This document shows positions 1-7,378 of a stretch of 64,000 nt of DNA, piece by piece. This DNA comes from Muribaculum gordoncarteri (GTDB taxonomy: Bacteria > Bacteroidota > Bacteroidia > Bacteroidales > Muribaculaceae). Positions within the stretch are counted from its first letter, which is position 1; each line of letters begins with the position of its first letter. The position numbers and the translations under genes are program-made. The stretch is from assembly GCF_004803695.1 (NCBI RefSeq), contig NZ_CP039393.1, positions 682,001 through 746,000 on the forward strand. The letters are read 5' to 3'. A model generated the notes under the pieces. The model was not told the origin of the DNA. It did no database searches and saw nothing but the letters and a program-made list of their open reading frames with translations.

Positions 1-170
1 AGTTCAAGGGGTTGAAGAATGTCGATTCCTACCGTGACGGAGGTCTTCACAAATACACCGTAGGCAACTACAAGTCGATGGATGACGCCGAGAAGGAGTT
101 GCGAAAGGTCAGAGCTAAATTCCCCGAGGCTTTCGTGATTACCATGCGCGACGGTAAACGTATAAAATGA
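1..170 (+). CDS. C-terminal end of a SPOR-domain protein, probably N-acetylmuramoyl-L-alanine amidase (partial)
   Basis: The reading frame is open from the left edge (first full codon at base 3) and stops with TGA at 168-170. The visible residues include YTVGNYKSMDDAEKELRK and a basic tail, MRDGKRIK. The pattern of YTVG, then an alternation of residues, then VITMRDGKRI fits the end of a SPOR-type peptidoglycan-binding repeat. In Bacteroidales a periplasmic cell-wall amidase with such a tail commonly sits just before an MCE/MlaD gene, as here (35-base gap), so amidase is the best guess. The catalytic domain is outside the window, so the enzyme identity is inference from context. Confidence 0.6.
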   Translation, partial: FKGLKNVDSYRDGGLHKYTVGNYKSMDDAEKELRKVRAKFPEAFVITMRDGKRIK

Positions 171-205
171 TTAGATTGTTTAAATAGTAAACATACACAA
201 AAAAG

Positions 206-1105
206 ATGAAACGCTATTCAAGAGAGTTGATAATAGGAATGTCGGTGCTTGTGGCGCTGCTGGTGCTTTTCTTCGGCATCGATTACCTTAAAGGCATCAA
301 CGTGTTCAAGGCCGCCAACTATTACTATGTGTCCTATACCAATGTAAACGGACTTACAGTGTCGTCGCCTGTTACCATCAATGGATTCAAGGTGGGTCAG
401 GTGCGTGACATAAACTATGAATATGACAATCCCGGTCATGTGCTTGTGGAGCTTTCGCTCGACAAGAAACTTAAGGTGCCCTCGGGCAGCAAGGCTATCA
501 TAAAGAGCGACCTGCTCGGTACGGCTTCGGTAGAGCTGCAGTTTTCCACCTCGGCCGACAGCCACGATGTGGGCGACAAGCTGATAGGTGAGGCTATGCC
601 TTCGATGCTCGATAATGTTGCGAGCGAGCTGATGCCTACGGTTAGCTCCATATTCCCGAAGGTTGATTCGCTGCTTACCTCGGTCAATAGACTCGTGTCG
701 GATTCGGCATTGCTTTCATCGGTGAAGCGTCTTGACAAGATTACTGCCAACCTGGAGGCTACCACCGTAAACCTCAACCGCACGCTTGCAACGATGCCCA
801 AGGTGATGACTACGGTCGACGGCGTGGCGTTGAACCTCGACACCATAACGGCCAATCTCGCCCTCGTGTCGCAGGAGCTGAAGGAGATGCCCATCGAGTC
901 GACATTGCAGAATGTCCATGACATAACTGCCGACATGAAGGTTCTTACCGGAAAGCTGAATTCGACCGACAATTCACTCGGACTGCTGCTTAACGACCGA
1001 GGCCTCTATGACCACCTTAACGGGGCCGCAGGTGGATTGGATTCGCTCCTGTTTGATGTGAAGAAGAATCCCAAACGATATATTCCGCCGATTAAGGTAT
1101 TTTGA
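206..1105 (+). CDS. MlaD/MCE-family lipid transport protein
   Basis: A 299-residue protein with one N-terminal membrane anchor (about residues 8-25) followed by an MCE domain at about 38-115 (NVNGLTVSSPVTINGFKVGQV, then GTASVELQF). The remaining helical part, to about residue 280, resembles the coiled/needle region of MCE proteins. MCE proteins are the substrate-binding part of ABC systems that move phospholipid between inner and outer membranes. No ATPase or permease lies in this window, so its partners are elsewhere or upstream. The ATG is 35 bases after the preceding stop, suggesting co-transcription. A strong terminator follows at 1195. Confidence 0.85.
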   Translation: MKRYSRELIIGMSVLVALLVLFFGIDYLKGINVFKAANYYYVSYTNVNGLTVSSPVTINGFKVGQVRDINYEYDNPGHVLVELSLDKKLKVPSGSKAIIKSDLLGTASVELQFSTSADSHDVGDKLIGEAMPSMLDNVASELMPTVSSIFPKVDSLLTSVNRLVSDSALLSSVKRLDKITANLEATTVNLNRTLATMPKVMTTVDGVALNLDTITANLALVSQELKEMPIESTLQNVHDITADMKVLTGKLNSTDNSLGLLLNDRGLYDHLNGAAGGLDSLLFDVKKNPKRYIPPIKVF

Positions 1106-1194
1106 CGGTAGTTGTCGCTTATTTGGAATCATTCTAAATAGTTGATAACTGTCGGCGGAAAATGTTCCACAATCCACTCCTTAGTGGTAAAGCA

Positions 1195-1232
1195 ATGTTC
1201 AGGGAGTTTCACGGAACTCCCTGAACATTTTA
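1195..1232 (+). terminator. Rho-independent terminator after the MCE gene
   Basis: A perfect 14-base-pair stem (1195-1208 with 1215-1228) with a six-base loop is followed by a T-rich run (TTTTATTT). It separates the MCE gene from dnaA. The rest of the 340-base gap (1106-1447) is AT-rich. I see no gene in it. A loose promoter-like GAAATTTG lies at about 1405-1412, ahead of dnaA. Confidence 0.9.
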
Positions 1233-1447
1233 TTTAACATTTGTGATTGTGCTAAAGTGCTGGCTATTAGTCGAATGATATTCTATAGCTATCGTGGATG
1301 TGATTAAAATGTTAAAGGTTTGATAATGCGCTGACTGACAGATGTGTTGCAAAACCATTATAAAATCCAAATTTTTTCTTCATTGTTTTTGTAAAAAAAA
1401 ACGAAGAAATTTGCAATACAAAGATAAGCCCTAAAGAATAACTACAG

Positions 1448-2830
1448 ATGGAAAAGACTCACATTAATTTGTGGGAGGACTGCCTTGAAATATTTAAGGA
1501 CAATCTTCCTACGGAACAATTTGACGCCTGGTTCAAGCCTATAACATCAATAAGCTTTGATGGCCGTACGCTTAAATTGATGGTTCCGACATCCTTTTTC
1601 GTTGAGCAGCTTGAGGAGAAATATATGAAGCTCCTTGCGCCGACTCTTCGTAAAGTTTACGGACCCAAGGTGCAGCTTTTCTATCAGTATGACACAGTGG
1701 CCAAGGACCCCACCTCGTCGGTCACTATCGAAAGCTCGCGTCCGAGTCCCGCCGTGCAGCCCCATTCGGTCAATCCTTTTAAGACCGATGTCGTTGCCGA
1801 CTTTGACTCGCAGCTTAATCCGCGTTACACATTTGAGAACTATTGCGGCAGCATCAGCAACAAGATTGCACGTTCCATCGGAGAGGCTATCGCATCCAAT
1901 CCCAAGTGCAAGACTTTCAACCCTCTGTTTATCTTTGGGCCTACCGGTGTAGGCAAGACTCATCTTATTCAGGCTATAGGCATACGCATCAAGGAGCGCA
2001 ATCCGCAAAGCCGTGTGCTCTATGTGTCGGCGCGCCTCTTCGAGAGCCAGTACACTACCGCCGCAACAGCCAAGCCGAGCCGCATCAATGACTTCATCAA
2101 CTTCTATCAGTCGATCGATGTGCTGATAATCGACGACATTCAGGACCTCATGCGCAAGACTGCTACACAGAATGCGTTTTTCCACATCTTCAATCATCTG
2201 CATCAGAATCAGCGACAGATAATCCTGTCGAGCGACTGTGCGCCCTCCGAGATGATGGATATGCACGACCGACTGCTGTCACGCTTCAAGTGGGGAATGA
2301 CCGCCGAACTTGAGCGTCCCGACCTCGACCTGCGTCGTGAGGTGCTGACTCAGAAAGCTTCACAGGACGGACTCGATCTTCCGTGTGAGGTAATCGAATA
2401 CATAGCCGCCAATGTCACCGACAGCATCCGCGAGCTTGAGGGCATCGTGGTGTCGCTGATGGCCCATGCTACGGTGCTTGGCAAGGAGGTGACGCTCGAC
2501 CTCGCCCAGTCGGTGCTGGCCAATGCCGTGAAGATACAGCGCAAGACTGTAAACTTTGAAATGATTGCTCAGTGTGTGAGCGACTACTATAATATAGAGC
2601 CCGACCAGCTCTTCACCAAGAACCGTAAGCGCGAAATTTCCGATGCCCGACAGATGGTTATGTACTTGTCGAAGCGTCATGCCAAGATGCCTGTCACGGC
2701 AATAGGCGCAAGACTTTCACGCACTCATGCCACGGTGCTTCACGCTTGCCGTAACATAGAGGAGCGACTTTCGCTTGAAGCTGCGTTACGCGATGACGTG
2801 TCGAAGATCGAGGCTTCGCTTACATGTTGA
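1448..2830 (+). CDS. dnaA: Chromosomal replication initiator DnaA
   Basis: A 460-residue protein with the full DnaA layout: N-terminal oligomerisation domain (about 1-75), variable linker (about 85-120), AAA+ ATPase (about 125-340) and C-terminal DNA-binding domain (about 365-460). Walker A is GPTGVGKT at 164-171, and Walker B is in VLIIDDIQDL. The duplex-binding signature appears as SRTHATVLHACRNIEE near the end. It unwinds oriC by binding DnaA boxes. Length is normal for the family. It stands alone between two terminators; there is no dnaN next to it, as is usual in Bacteroidota. The start ATG at 1448 opens with METHINLW-like residues (MEKTHINLWEDCLEIF), typical of the family. Confidence 0.98.
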   Translation: MEKTHINLWEDCLEIFKDNLPTEQFDAWFKPITSISFDGRTLKLMVPTSFFVEQLEEKYMKLLAPTLRKVYGPKVQLFYQYDTVAKDPTSSVTIESSRPSPAVQPHSVNPFKTDVVADFDSQLNPRYTFENYCGSISNKIARSIGEAIASNPKCKTFNPLFIFGPTGVGKTHLIQAIGIRIKERNPQSRVLYVSARLFESQYTTAATAKPSRINDFINFYQSIDVLIIDDIQDLMRKTATQNAFFHIFNHLHQNQRQIILSSDCAPSEMMDMHDRLLSRFKWGMTAELERPDLDLRREVLTQKASQDGLDLPCEVIEYIAANVTDSIRELEGIVVSLMAHATVLGKEVTLDLAQSVLANAVKIQRKTVNFEMIAQCVSDYYNIEPDQLFTKNRKREISDARQMVMYLSKRHAKMPVTAIGARLSRTHATVLHACRNIEERLSLEAALRDDVSKIEASLTC

Positions 2831-2864
2831 TTGTGCAGTTTTTATTTAAAATGTAGATTAAGGT

Positions 2865-2893
2865 AAGGCGGCTGTGAAATCAGTCGCCTTTTA
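2865..2893 (+). terminator. Terminator after dnaA
   Basis: A 10-base-pair stem, AAGGCGGCTG with CAGTCGCCTT (one G-U pair), has a six-base loop and is followed by TTTTAG. It ends the dnaA transcript before the next small gene's promoter. Confidence 0.75.
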
Positions 2894-2919
2894 GTATCTA
2901 TTAACGGGTGTGTGCCTGA

Positions 2920-2947
2920 TTGTCGCACAGGTGAAGGACTACCTTTG
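2920..2947 (+). promoter_or_regulatory. Bacteroidota-type promoter for the small gene at 2972
   Basis: TACCTTTG at 2940-2947 matches the -7 consensus TAnnTTTG exactly. A TTG at 2920-2922 lies 17 bases upstream, slightly short of the usual 19-21. It sits between the dnaA terminator and the ATG at 2972, which supports separate transcription of this small gene. Confidence 0.6.
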
Positions 2948-2971
2948 CCATGTAATCTTTAGGCAATCGAT

Positions 2972-3220
2972 ATGGGAACAATCAACACATCCGACATTAT
3001 TTTCGCCACGCTTTTTCAGCATGGCCGTCAGGTAGTCACACTCCGTCTAAGCGGGCTTTCATCGTTCAGTGACATAATCAGGCAAGTGCGCCGTGCATCG
3101 GCCGGATGCATCGGGCTTGTCACTCTTCATCTCCGCAATTGCACCCAAGGCTGGAGCGGCAATCGCCCTATAATGATGCGTGGATGCGATGTGGCTCCGG
3201 TGCAGCTGTCGCTTTTCTGA
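2972..3220 (+). CDS. Small protein of unknown function with C-terminal QLSLF motif
   Basis: An 82-residue protein with its own promoter match, placed between dnaA and an M16 peptidase. The sequence is compact with no signal peptide or membrane segment. It contains VTLRLSGLSSFSDIIRQVRRA, a likely beta-alpha unit, then GWSGNRPIMMRG, and ends exactly in PVQLSLF. QL(S/D)LF is the consensus pentapeptide by which polymerases, Hda and other proteins bind the bacterial beta sliding clamp. I recall similar small Bacteroidales proteins with the same type of ending but not a named family. Being real is supported by promoter, terminator upstream and protein-like composition. The clamp role is inference. 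Confidence 0.7.
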   Translation: MGTINTSDIIFATLFQHGRQVVTLRLSGLSSFSDIIRQVRRASAGCIGLVTLHLRNCTQGWSGNRPIMMRGCDVAPVQLSLF

Positions 3221-3279
3221 TTGGATGTTATTTGTGGCAGAGGGGGTGAAAATGTGATGTTTTTGTAGAATTATTCTTA

Positions 3280-3306
3280 TTTGTACGATTATTATGTATA
3301 AATTTG
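3280..3306 (+). promoter_or_regulatory. Promoter for the M16 peptidase gene
   Basis: TAAATTTG at 3299-3306 matches the Bacteroidota -7 element. TTTG at 3280-3283 lies only 15 bases upstream, so the -33 part is weak. The ATG follows about 45 bases later. Confidence 0.45.
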
Positions 3307-3351
3307 TGCAAAGCAATGCAACTTATACATCATATTTCATAATAAATTACA

Positions 3352-6165
3352 ATGAGAAAGTTTATCCAACGGCTCGTGTGTGTTGCATGCATGGCCGTGG
3401 CTATGCCGAGTTTTGTTTCGGCACAGCAGCAGATGCCGCCTATACCGGTGGACGATCAAGTAAGGATAGGTAAGCTTGACAACGGTCTTACTTACTATAT
3501 TCGTCACAATGAATATCCCAAAGGACAAGCCGATTTCTATATCGCACAGAAGGTCGGCTCAATACTTGAAGAGGATAATCAGCGTGGCCTTGCTCACTTC
3601 CTTGAGCACATGTGTTTTAACGGCACCAAGAATTTCCCCGGAAACGAAATCGTTTCGTGGCTCGAAAGCGTGGGTGTAAAGTTTGGTCAAAACCTTAATG
3701 CACGCACCGATGTGGATGAAACCATCTACAATATATCGAAGGTGCCCACAGCGCGTGAAAGCGTACAGGATTCCTGCCTGCTCATCCTTCATGACTGGGC
3801 CGACGGGCTGCTGCTCGAGGATGCCGAGATCGACAAGGAGCGCGGTGTGATACACGAGGAGTGGCGCAGTACCAACGTTGGCTCCAATCGCATTCTCGAG
3901 AACCTTCTTCCGGTTATATATCCGGGCGACCGTTACGCTTACAGAATGCCTATCGGAACGATGGAGGTGGTCGATAACTTCCCTTATCAGGCTCTGCGTG
4001 ACTACTACGAGAAGTGGTATCGTCCCGACCAGCAGTGTATAGCCGTTGTGGGTGATGTCGATGTCGACCGCATAGAGGGAAAGATCAAGGAGATGTTTGC
4101 CGACATAAAGATGCCCGAAAATCCCGCACCCCGCGTCTACTATCCTGTCGCCGACAATGACAAGCCCATCATCGCCATTGGAAAGGACAAGGAGCAGTCA
4201 AGGGCTCTCGTGCAGCTTATGTTCAAGCGTGATGCAACACCCGACTCGCTGAAGGGCAATCTCGACTACCTCGTCGAGCTTTATGTTGTCAACATGATGA
4301 CCAACATGCTAAATTCGCGTCTTTCCGACATTATGTCGACTTCCGACGCTCCCTTTGCCGTGGCACAGGCCATGGATGGACGATTCCTTGCTGCCAAGAC
4401 CAAGAAGGCGCTCACTCTTGCCGGACTTGCAAAGGGCAATGACATAAAGCCGGTAATCGAATCGATCTATCGTGAAGCATTGCGTGCAAAGCGTGGCGGA
4501 TTCACCGCTACCGAATATGACCGTGCCCGCAATGAGTTCCTTTCGGCACTTGAGGCTGCTTATAAGAACCGCAATACACAGTCGTCATCGGTACTGGTCG
4601 AGGAGTATGTGCGAAACTTTATCGACAACGAGCCCATTCCCGGTATCGAGAATGAGTATAATATAATGAATCTGCTCGCCAAGCAGATTCCGGTAGAGGT
4701 GATTAATATGGCTATGTTGTCGTTGATTCCCGACAAAAACCTCGTGGTTCTTGCCATGTTGCCCGACAACGGACAATTCATAATCCCCACCGAAGCCGAA
4801 CTTTCCGATGTGCTGACAAAGGTGGCTGCTGAAGACATATCGGCCCATGTCGATGAGGTGAAGAGCGAGCCGCTTATCGCTCAGCTTCCCAAGCCCGGCA
4901 CTGTAGTGTCGGTGGGCGAGGACAAGCTCTACGGTGCAACCGTGTGGACTCTTTCCAACGGCATAAAGGTTGTGTTTAAGCACACCGACTTCAAGGATGA
5001 CGAAATCCTCTTTATGGCCACTGCCAACGGCGGAACATCGGTCTATGGAGCCGACGACGACCTGAACCTGCGATTCCTGCCAATCGCCATGCTGCAGTCG
5101 GGCCTTGGCAGCTACACCAACTCTGACCTGTCGAAATATCTTGCCGGTAAGCAGGCTTCGGTGAGCGTTACGCTCGACGACTATGCCCGCAGCGTGAGCG
5201 GCTCATGTGTGGTTAAGGATCTTCCTTCGCTGATGGAGTTGATATACATGACTTTCACCGCCTACAACATAACTCCCGACGAATTTGCTTCGACCCAGAA
5301 TGTCTATACCGGTGCATTGCAGAATCAGGAGGCAAATCCCGAATACCAGTTTGGCAAGGGATTCCAGATGGACACTTACGTATCTCCGCGTAATTACGCC
5401 GTGGATGTAGCTACAATTCAGAATGCCAACCGTGAGCGCATTCTTGATATAATTCATCAGCAGCTTGCCGATGCGGGTCAGTTCACGTTCTATTTCGTGG
5501 GTAATGTCAATGCCGAAACCCTCAAGCCGCTCGTGGAGCAGTACATAGCCACACTGCCCAAGGGCGCGGCTCCTAAGGAGGTTAAGCTTGCCGGACTCGG
5601 ATTTAAGAAGGGTGCCTCGACCGACCGTGAAACATTCAAGATGGATATTCCGCAGACCTATGTCGGCATTACCTTGACAGGTGATATGCCTTACACATCC
5701 AAGAACCAGAAGCTCGCTTCGATTGCCGGACAGATATTGACCGGTCGTCTTGTGAAGCTTGTTCGCGAGGATGAGGGCGCCGTATATTCAATCAGCGCAC
5801 AGGGTGCAATGCAGCGCGTTTCCGACAATCCCGTGGTGATGCAGTCGGCATTCCCCATGAAGCCTGAAATGAAGGACAAGGTGCTCGGCATAATCGCCGA
5901 ACAGTTTGATGACATGTCACGCAACATCACTCCCGAGGAGCTTGCCAAGGTGAAGGAGTTCATGGTCAAGAGTGCCACCGAGGGGCTTGAGCGCAATGCC
6001 TCATGGCTGTCGGCCATGGTAGGTTACAACAGGCTGCCAGTTGACACCCTCACTGATGCTGTCGATGTCATAAACTCAATCACTGAGGACGATGTTGAGG
6101 CATTCATGAGCGAGCTGATGAAGCAGAACAACTATCGTGTCTACATTCTCGACCCTGCCGAGTAA
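3352..6165 (+). CDS. M16-family (pitrilysin/insulinase) zinc peptidase, secreted
   Basis: A 937-residue protein with an N-terminal signal peptide (cleavage probably after FVSA, about residue 24). The inverted zinc motif HFLEH is at 82-86 (H82, E85, H86), with a further acidic helix (VIHEEW) about 75 residues on supplying the third ligand. The protein is long enough for the two-halves layout of M16: an active N-terminal half and an inactive C-terminal half (a second peptidase-like domain around 520-900). Such periplasmic PqqL-like proteases degrade small proteins or peptides. It is monocistronic, with its own promoter and a strong terminator. The exact substrate is unknown. Confidence 0.93.
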   Translation: MRKFIQRLVCVACMAVAMPSFVSAQQQMPPIPVDDQVRIGKLDNGLTYYIRHNEYPKGQADFYIAQKVGSILEEDNQRGLAHFLEHMCFNGTKNFPGNEIVSWLESVGVKFGQNLNARTDVDETIYNISKVPTARESVQDSCLLILHDWADGLLLEDAEIDKERGVIHEEWRSTNVGSNRILENLLPVIYPGDRYAYRMPIGTMEVVDNFPYQALRDYYEKWYRPDQQCIAVVGDVDVDRIEGKIKEMFADIKMPENPAPRVYYPVADNDKPIIAIGKDKEQSRALVQLMFKRDATPDSLKGNLDYLVELYVVNMMTNMLNSRLSDIMSTSDAPFAVAQAMDGRFLAAKTKKALTLAGLAKGNDIKPVIESIYREALRAKRGGFTATEYDRARNEFLSALEAAYKNRNTQSSSVLVEEYVRNFIDNEPIPGIENEYNIMNLLAKQIPVEVINMAMLSLIPDKNLVVLAMLPDNGQFIIPTEAELSDVLTKVAAEDISAHVDEVKSEPLIAQLPKPGTVVSVGEDKLYGATVWTLSNGIKVVFKHTDFKDDEILFMATANGGTSVYGADDDLNLRFLPIAMLQSGLGSYTNSDLSKYLAGKQASVSVTLDDYARSVSGSCVVKDLPSLMELIYMTFTAYNITPDEFASTQNVYTGALQNQEANPEYQFGKGFQMDTYVSPRNYAVDVATIQNANRERILDIIHQQLADAGQFTFYFVGNVNAETLKPLVEQYIATLPKGAAPKEVKLAGLGFKKGASTDRETFKMDIPQTYVGITLTGDMPYTSKNQKLASIAGQILTGRLVKLVREDEGAVYSISAQGAMQRVSDNPVVMQSAFPMKPEMKDKVLGIIAEQFDDMSRNITPEELAKVKEFMVKSATEGLERNASWLSAMVGYNRLPVDTLTDAVDVINSITEDDVEAFMSELMKQNNYRVYILDPAE

Positions 6166-6194
6166 TCGCGATTCTGTAATTGCATAATATAAAG

Positions 6195-6235
6195 AAGGAG
6201 CCATGCCCGATGTGAGGCATGGCTCCTTTGGTTTT
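6195..6235. terminator. Terminator between convergent genes
   Basis: A perfect 13-base-pair stem (6195-6207 with 6216-6228) with an 8-base loop is followed by TTGGTTTTG. It lies between the M16 gene and the convergent nitroreductase gene and could serve both strands. Confidence 0.8.
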
Positions 6236-6288
6236 GTATCCGTTGGCGGTTGATTTAGAGCCGTTAATATTTATTGTCGAACCGGCTC

Positions 6289-7038
6289 TTACTCCATCAG
6301 GAAGTTCTCGCGGATGAAGTCGTAGTATATCTTTGAGAAGCGCTCGTTGTTCTCGCGCGGATAACGCACATCGGTAAATACCTGGGCGAGGGTGGTCTTG
6401 CCGTTCTCCTCGATGAATTTGCGGCTGTCCTCGCGGGCCTCCTTTTCGGCATAGATGTCACGTATATCCTCCACGGAGTAGTCGTGATATGCCTCCTCGT
6501 GGATTATTCCCTCGACGGGAATGCGGTCTGACAGCGGTGCATCGCCCTCGGGATAGCCCACGGTGAGCGTTACGAGGGGAATCACCCGTTTGGGCAGGTT
6601 GAGCACTTTTGCTATTTCGGGAGCAGTATAGGTGGTTGTGCCAAGGTAGCAGCATCCAAGTCCGTGCATTTCGGCTATGGTGTTGAACTGCTGTGCGAAA
6701 ATGCAGGTATCGAGAGCTCCTGTCATGAACGACTGGAAATTGTCGTAGCCAGGAACGGCGTCACTTGCCTCGCACCACTTCACAAATCGGTTGTAGTCGA
6801 TGCAGAATGTGAGCAGCACGCTGCATCCTGTGGCCGAGGGCTGGTTGAAGTGCAACGGGGCGAGAGCTCTCTTTCCTTCCTCCGATCGGGTTACGATTAC
6901 CGAGTAGAGCTGCATGTTGCCGGTGGTGGGAGCGTGCGATGCCTCTTCAAGCATCTCTTTCAGCAACTGTGGCTCGACCTCGCGTGAGCTATAGCGGCGC
7001 ACTGTGCGCCGTGTCTTGAAATAATTGTCGATATTCAT
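6289..7038 (-). CDS. Nitroreductase-family FMN oxidoreductase
   Basis: A 249-residue protein beginning IDNYFKTRRTVRRYSSREV, the classical FMN-phosphate-binding RRSxR region of nitroreductases. It continues with ASHAPTTGNMQLY (about 33-45) and GLGCCYLGTTTY (about 130). The C-terminal extension (about 200-249) resembles NfsA/FRP-type enzymes. Members use NAD(P)H to reduce nitro compounds, quinones or flavins, and the natural substrate here cannot be told. It is a single gene convergent with the M16 gene and divergent from nrdJ. The start ATG at 7038 gives the normal family length. Confidence 0.9.
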   Translation of the reverse strand: MNIDNYFKTRRTVRRYSSREVEPQLLKEMLEEASHAPTTGNMQLYSVIVTRSEEGKRALAPLHFNQPSATGCSVLLTFCIDYNRFVKWCEASDAVPGYDNFQSFMTGALDTCIFAQQFNTIAEMHGLGCCYLGTTTYTAPEIAKVLNLPKRVIPLVTLTVGYPEGDAPLSDRIPVEGIIHEEAYHDYSVEDIRDIYAEKEAREDSRKFIEENGKTTLAQVFTDVRYPRENNERFSKIYYDFIRENFLME

Positions 7039-7086
7039 GTGTAGAATGTATAAATGTTATTTCACTGTGTGCGAATGTACGATTAT

Positions 7087-7251
7087 TTGTCAACATATCC
7101 AAGAAATAAAGTGAGTTCGTTGAAATAAAGTGTGCTCGTTTTCTTATGTTGCCGTCAGTTTCTGTTTTGGAAAACTTTTGAACATTGCTATTTTATTTAA
7201 TTTGTTGATTATTAGTTATATCGTATTTTGTTTTGGAAAACTTATCAACAT
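7087..7251 (+). promoter_or_regulatory. Repeated operator-like sites upstream of nrdJ
   Basis: The 340-base gap between the divergent nitroreductase and nrdJ genes has no gene but is full of repeats. TGTTTTGGAAAACTT occurs at 7163-7177 and again at 7229-7243, each containing the dyad GTTTT-GG-AAAAC, with similarity continuing to AACAT in both copies. GAAATAAAGTG occurs at 7103-7113 and 7122-7132. Three sites, TTGTCAACA (7087-7095), TTTTGAACA (7176-7184) and TTATCAACA (7242-7250), resemble the DnaA box TTATCCACA, the last with one mismatch. They lie upstream of the nrdJ promoter and may be binding sites for a regulator. The regulator's identity is inference. Confidence 0.5.
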
Positions 7252-7274
7252 AGTGCGTTTTTATCGATTAATCA

Positions 7275-7307
7275 TTTGGATAACTGAAATGCTTTTATGT
7301 ATCTTTG
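7275..7307 (+). promoter_or_regulatory. nrdJ promoter
   Basis: TTTG at 7275-7278 and TATCTTTG at 7300-7307 are separated by 21 bases, an exact match to the Bacteroidota housekeeping promoter. The predicted transcript has a leader of about 65 bases before the GTG at 7379. I see no cobalamin riboswitch in the leader. Confidence 0.8.
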
Positions 7308-7378
7308 CGGTGTAGAAAATTTTTAAGGCTTATCTTTTTTAATAACCAACCTGTCTAATAAAATTTAAACATAGAATA

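Noticed and set aside
1106-1447. Replication origin next to dnaA
   Set aside because: No cluster of DnaA boxes was seen, only a weak TTATCAAC-like match on the minus strand.
7130-7315. A 61-residue open frame with repeated FCFGKLLNI/FCFGKLINI
   Set aside because: It only reflects the duplicated DNA repeat upstream of nrdJ, and it crosses the nrdJ promoter.
7308-7378. Possible cobalamin riboswitch before B12-dependent nrdJ
   Set aside because: The leader is about 65 bases and has no B12-box-like sequence.
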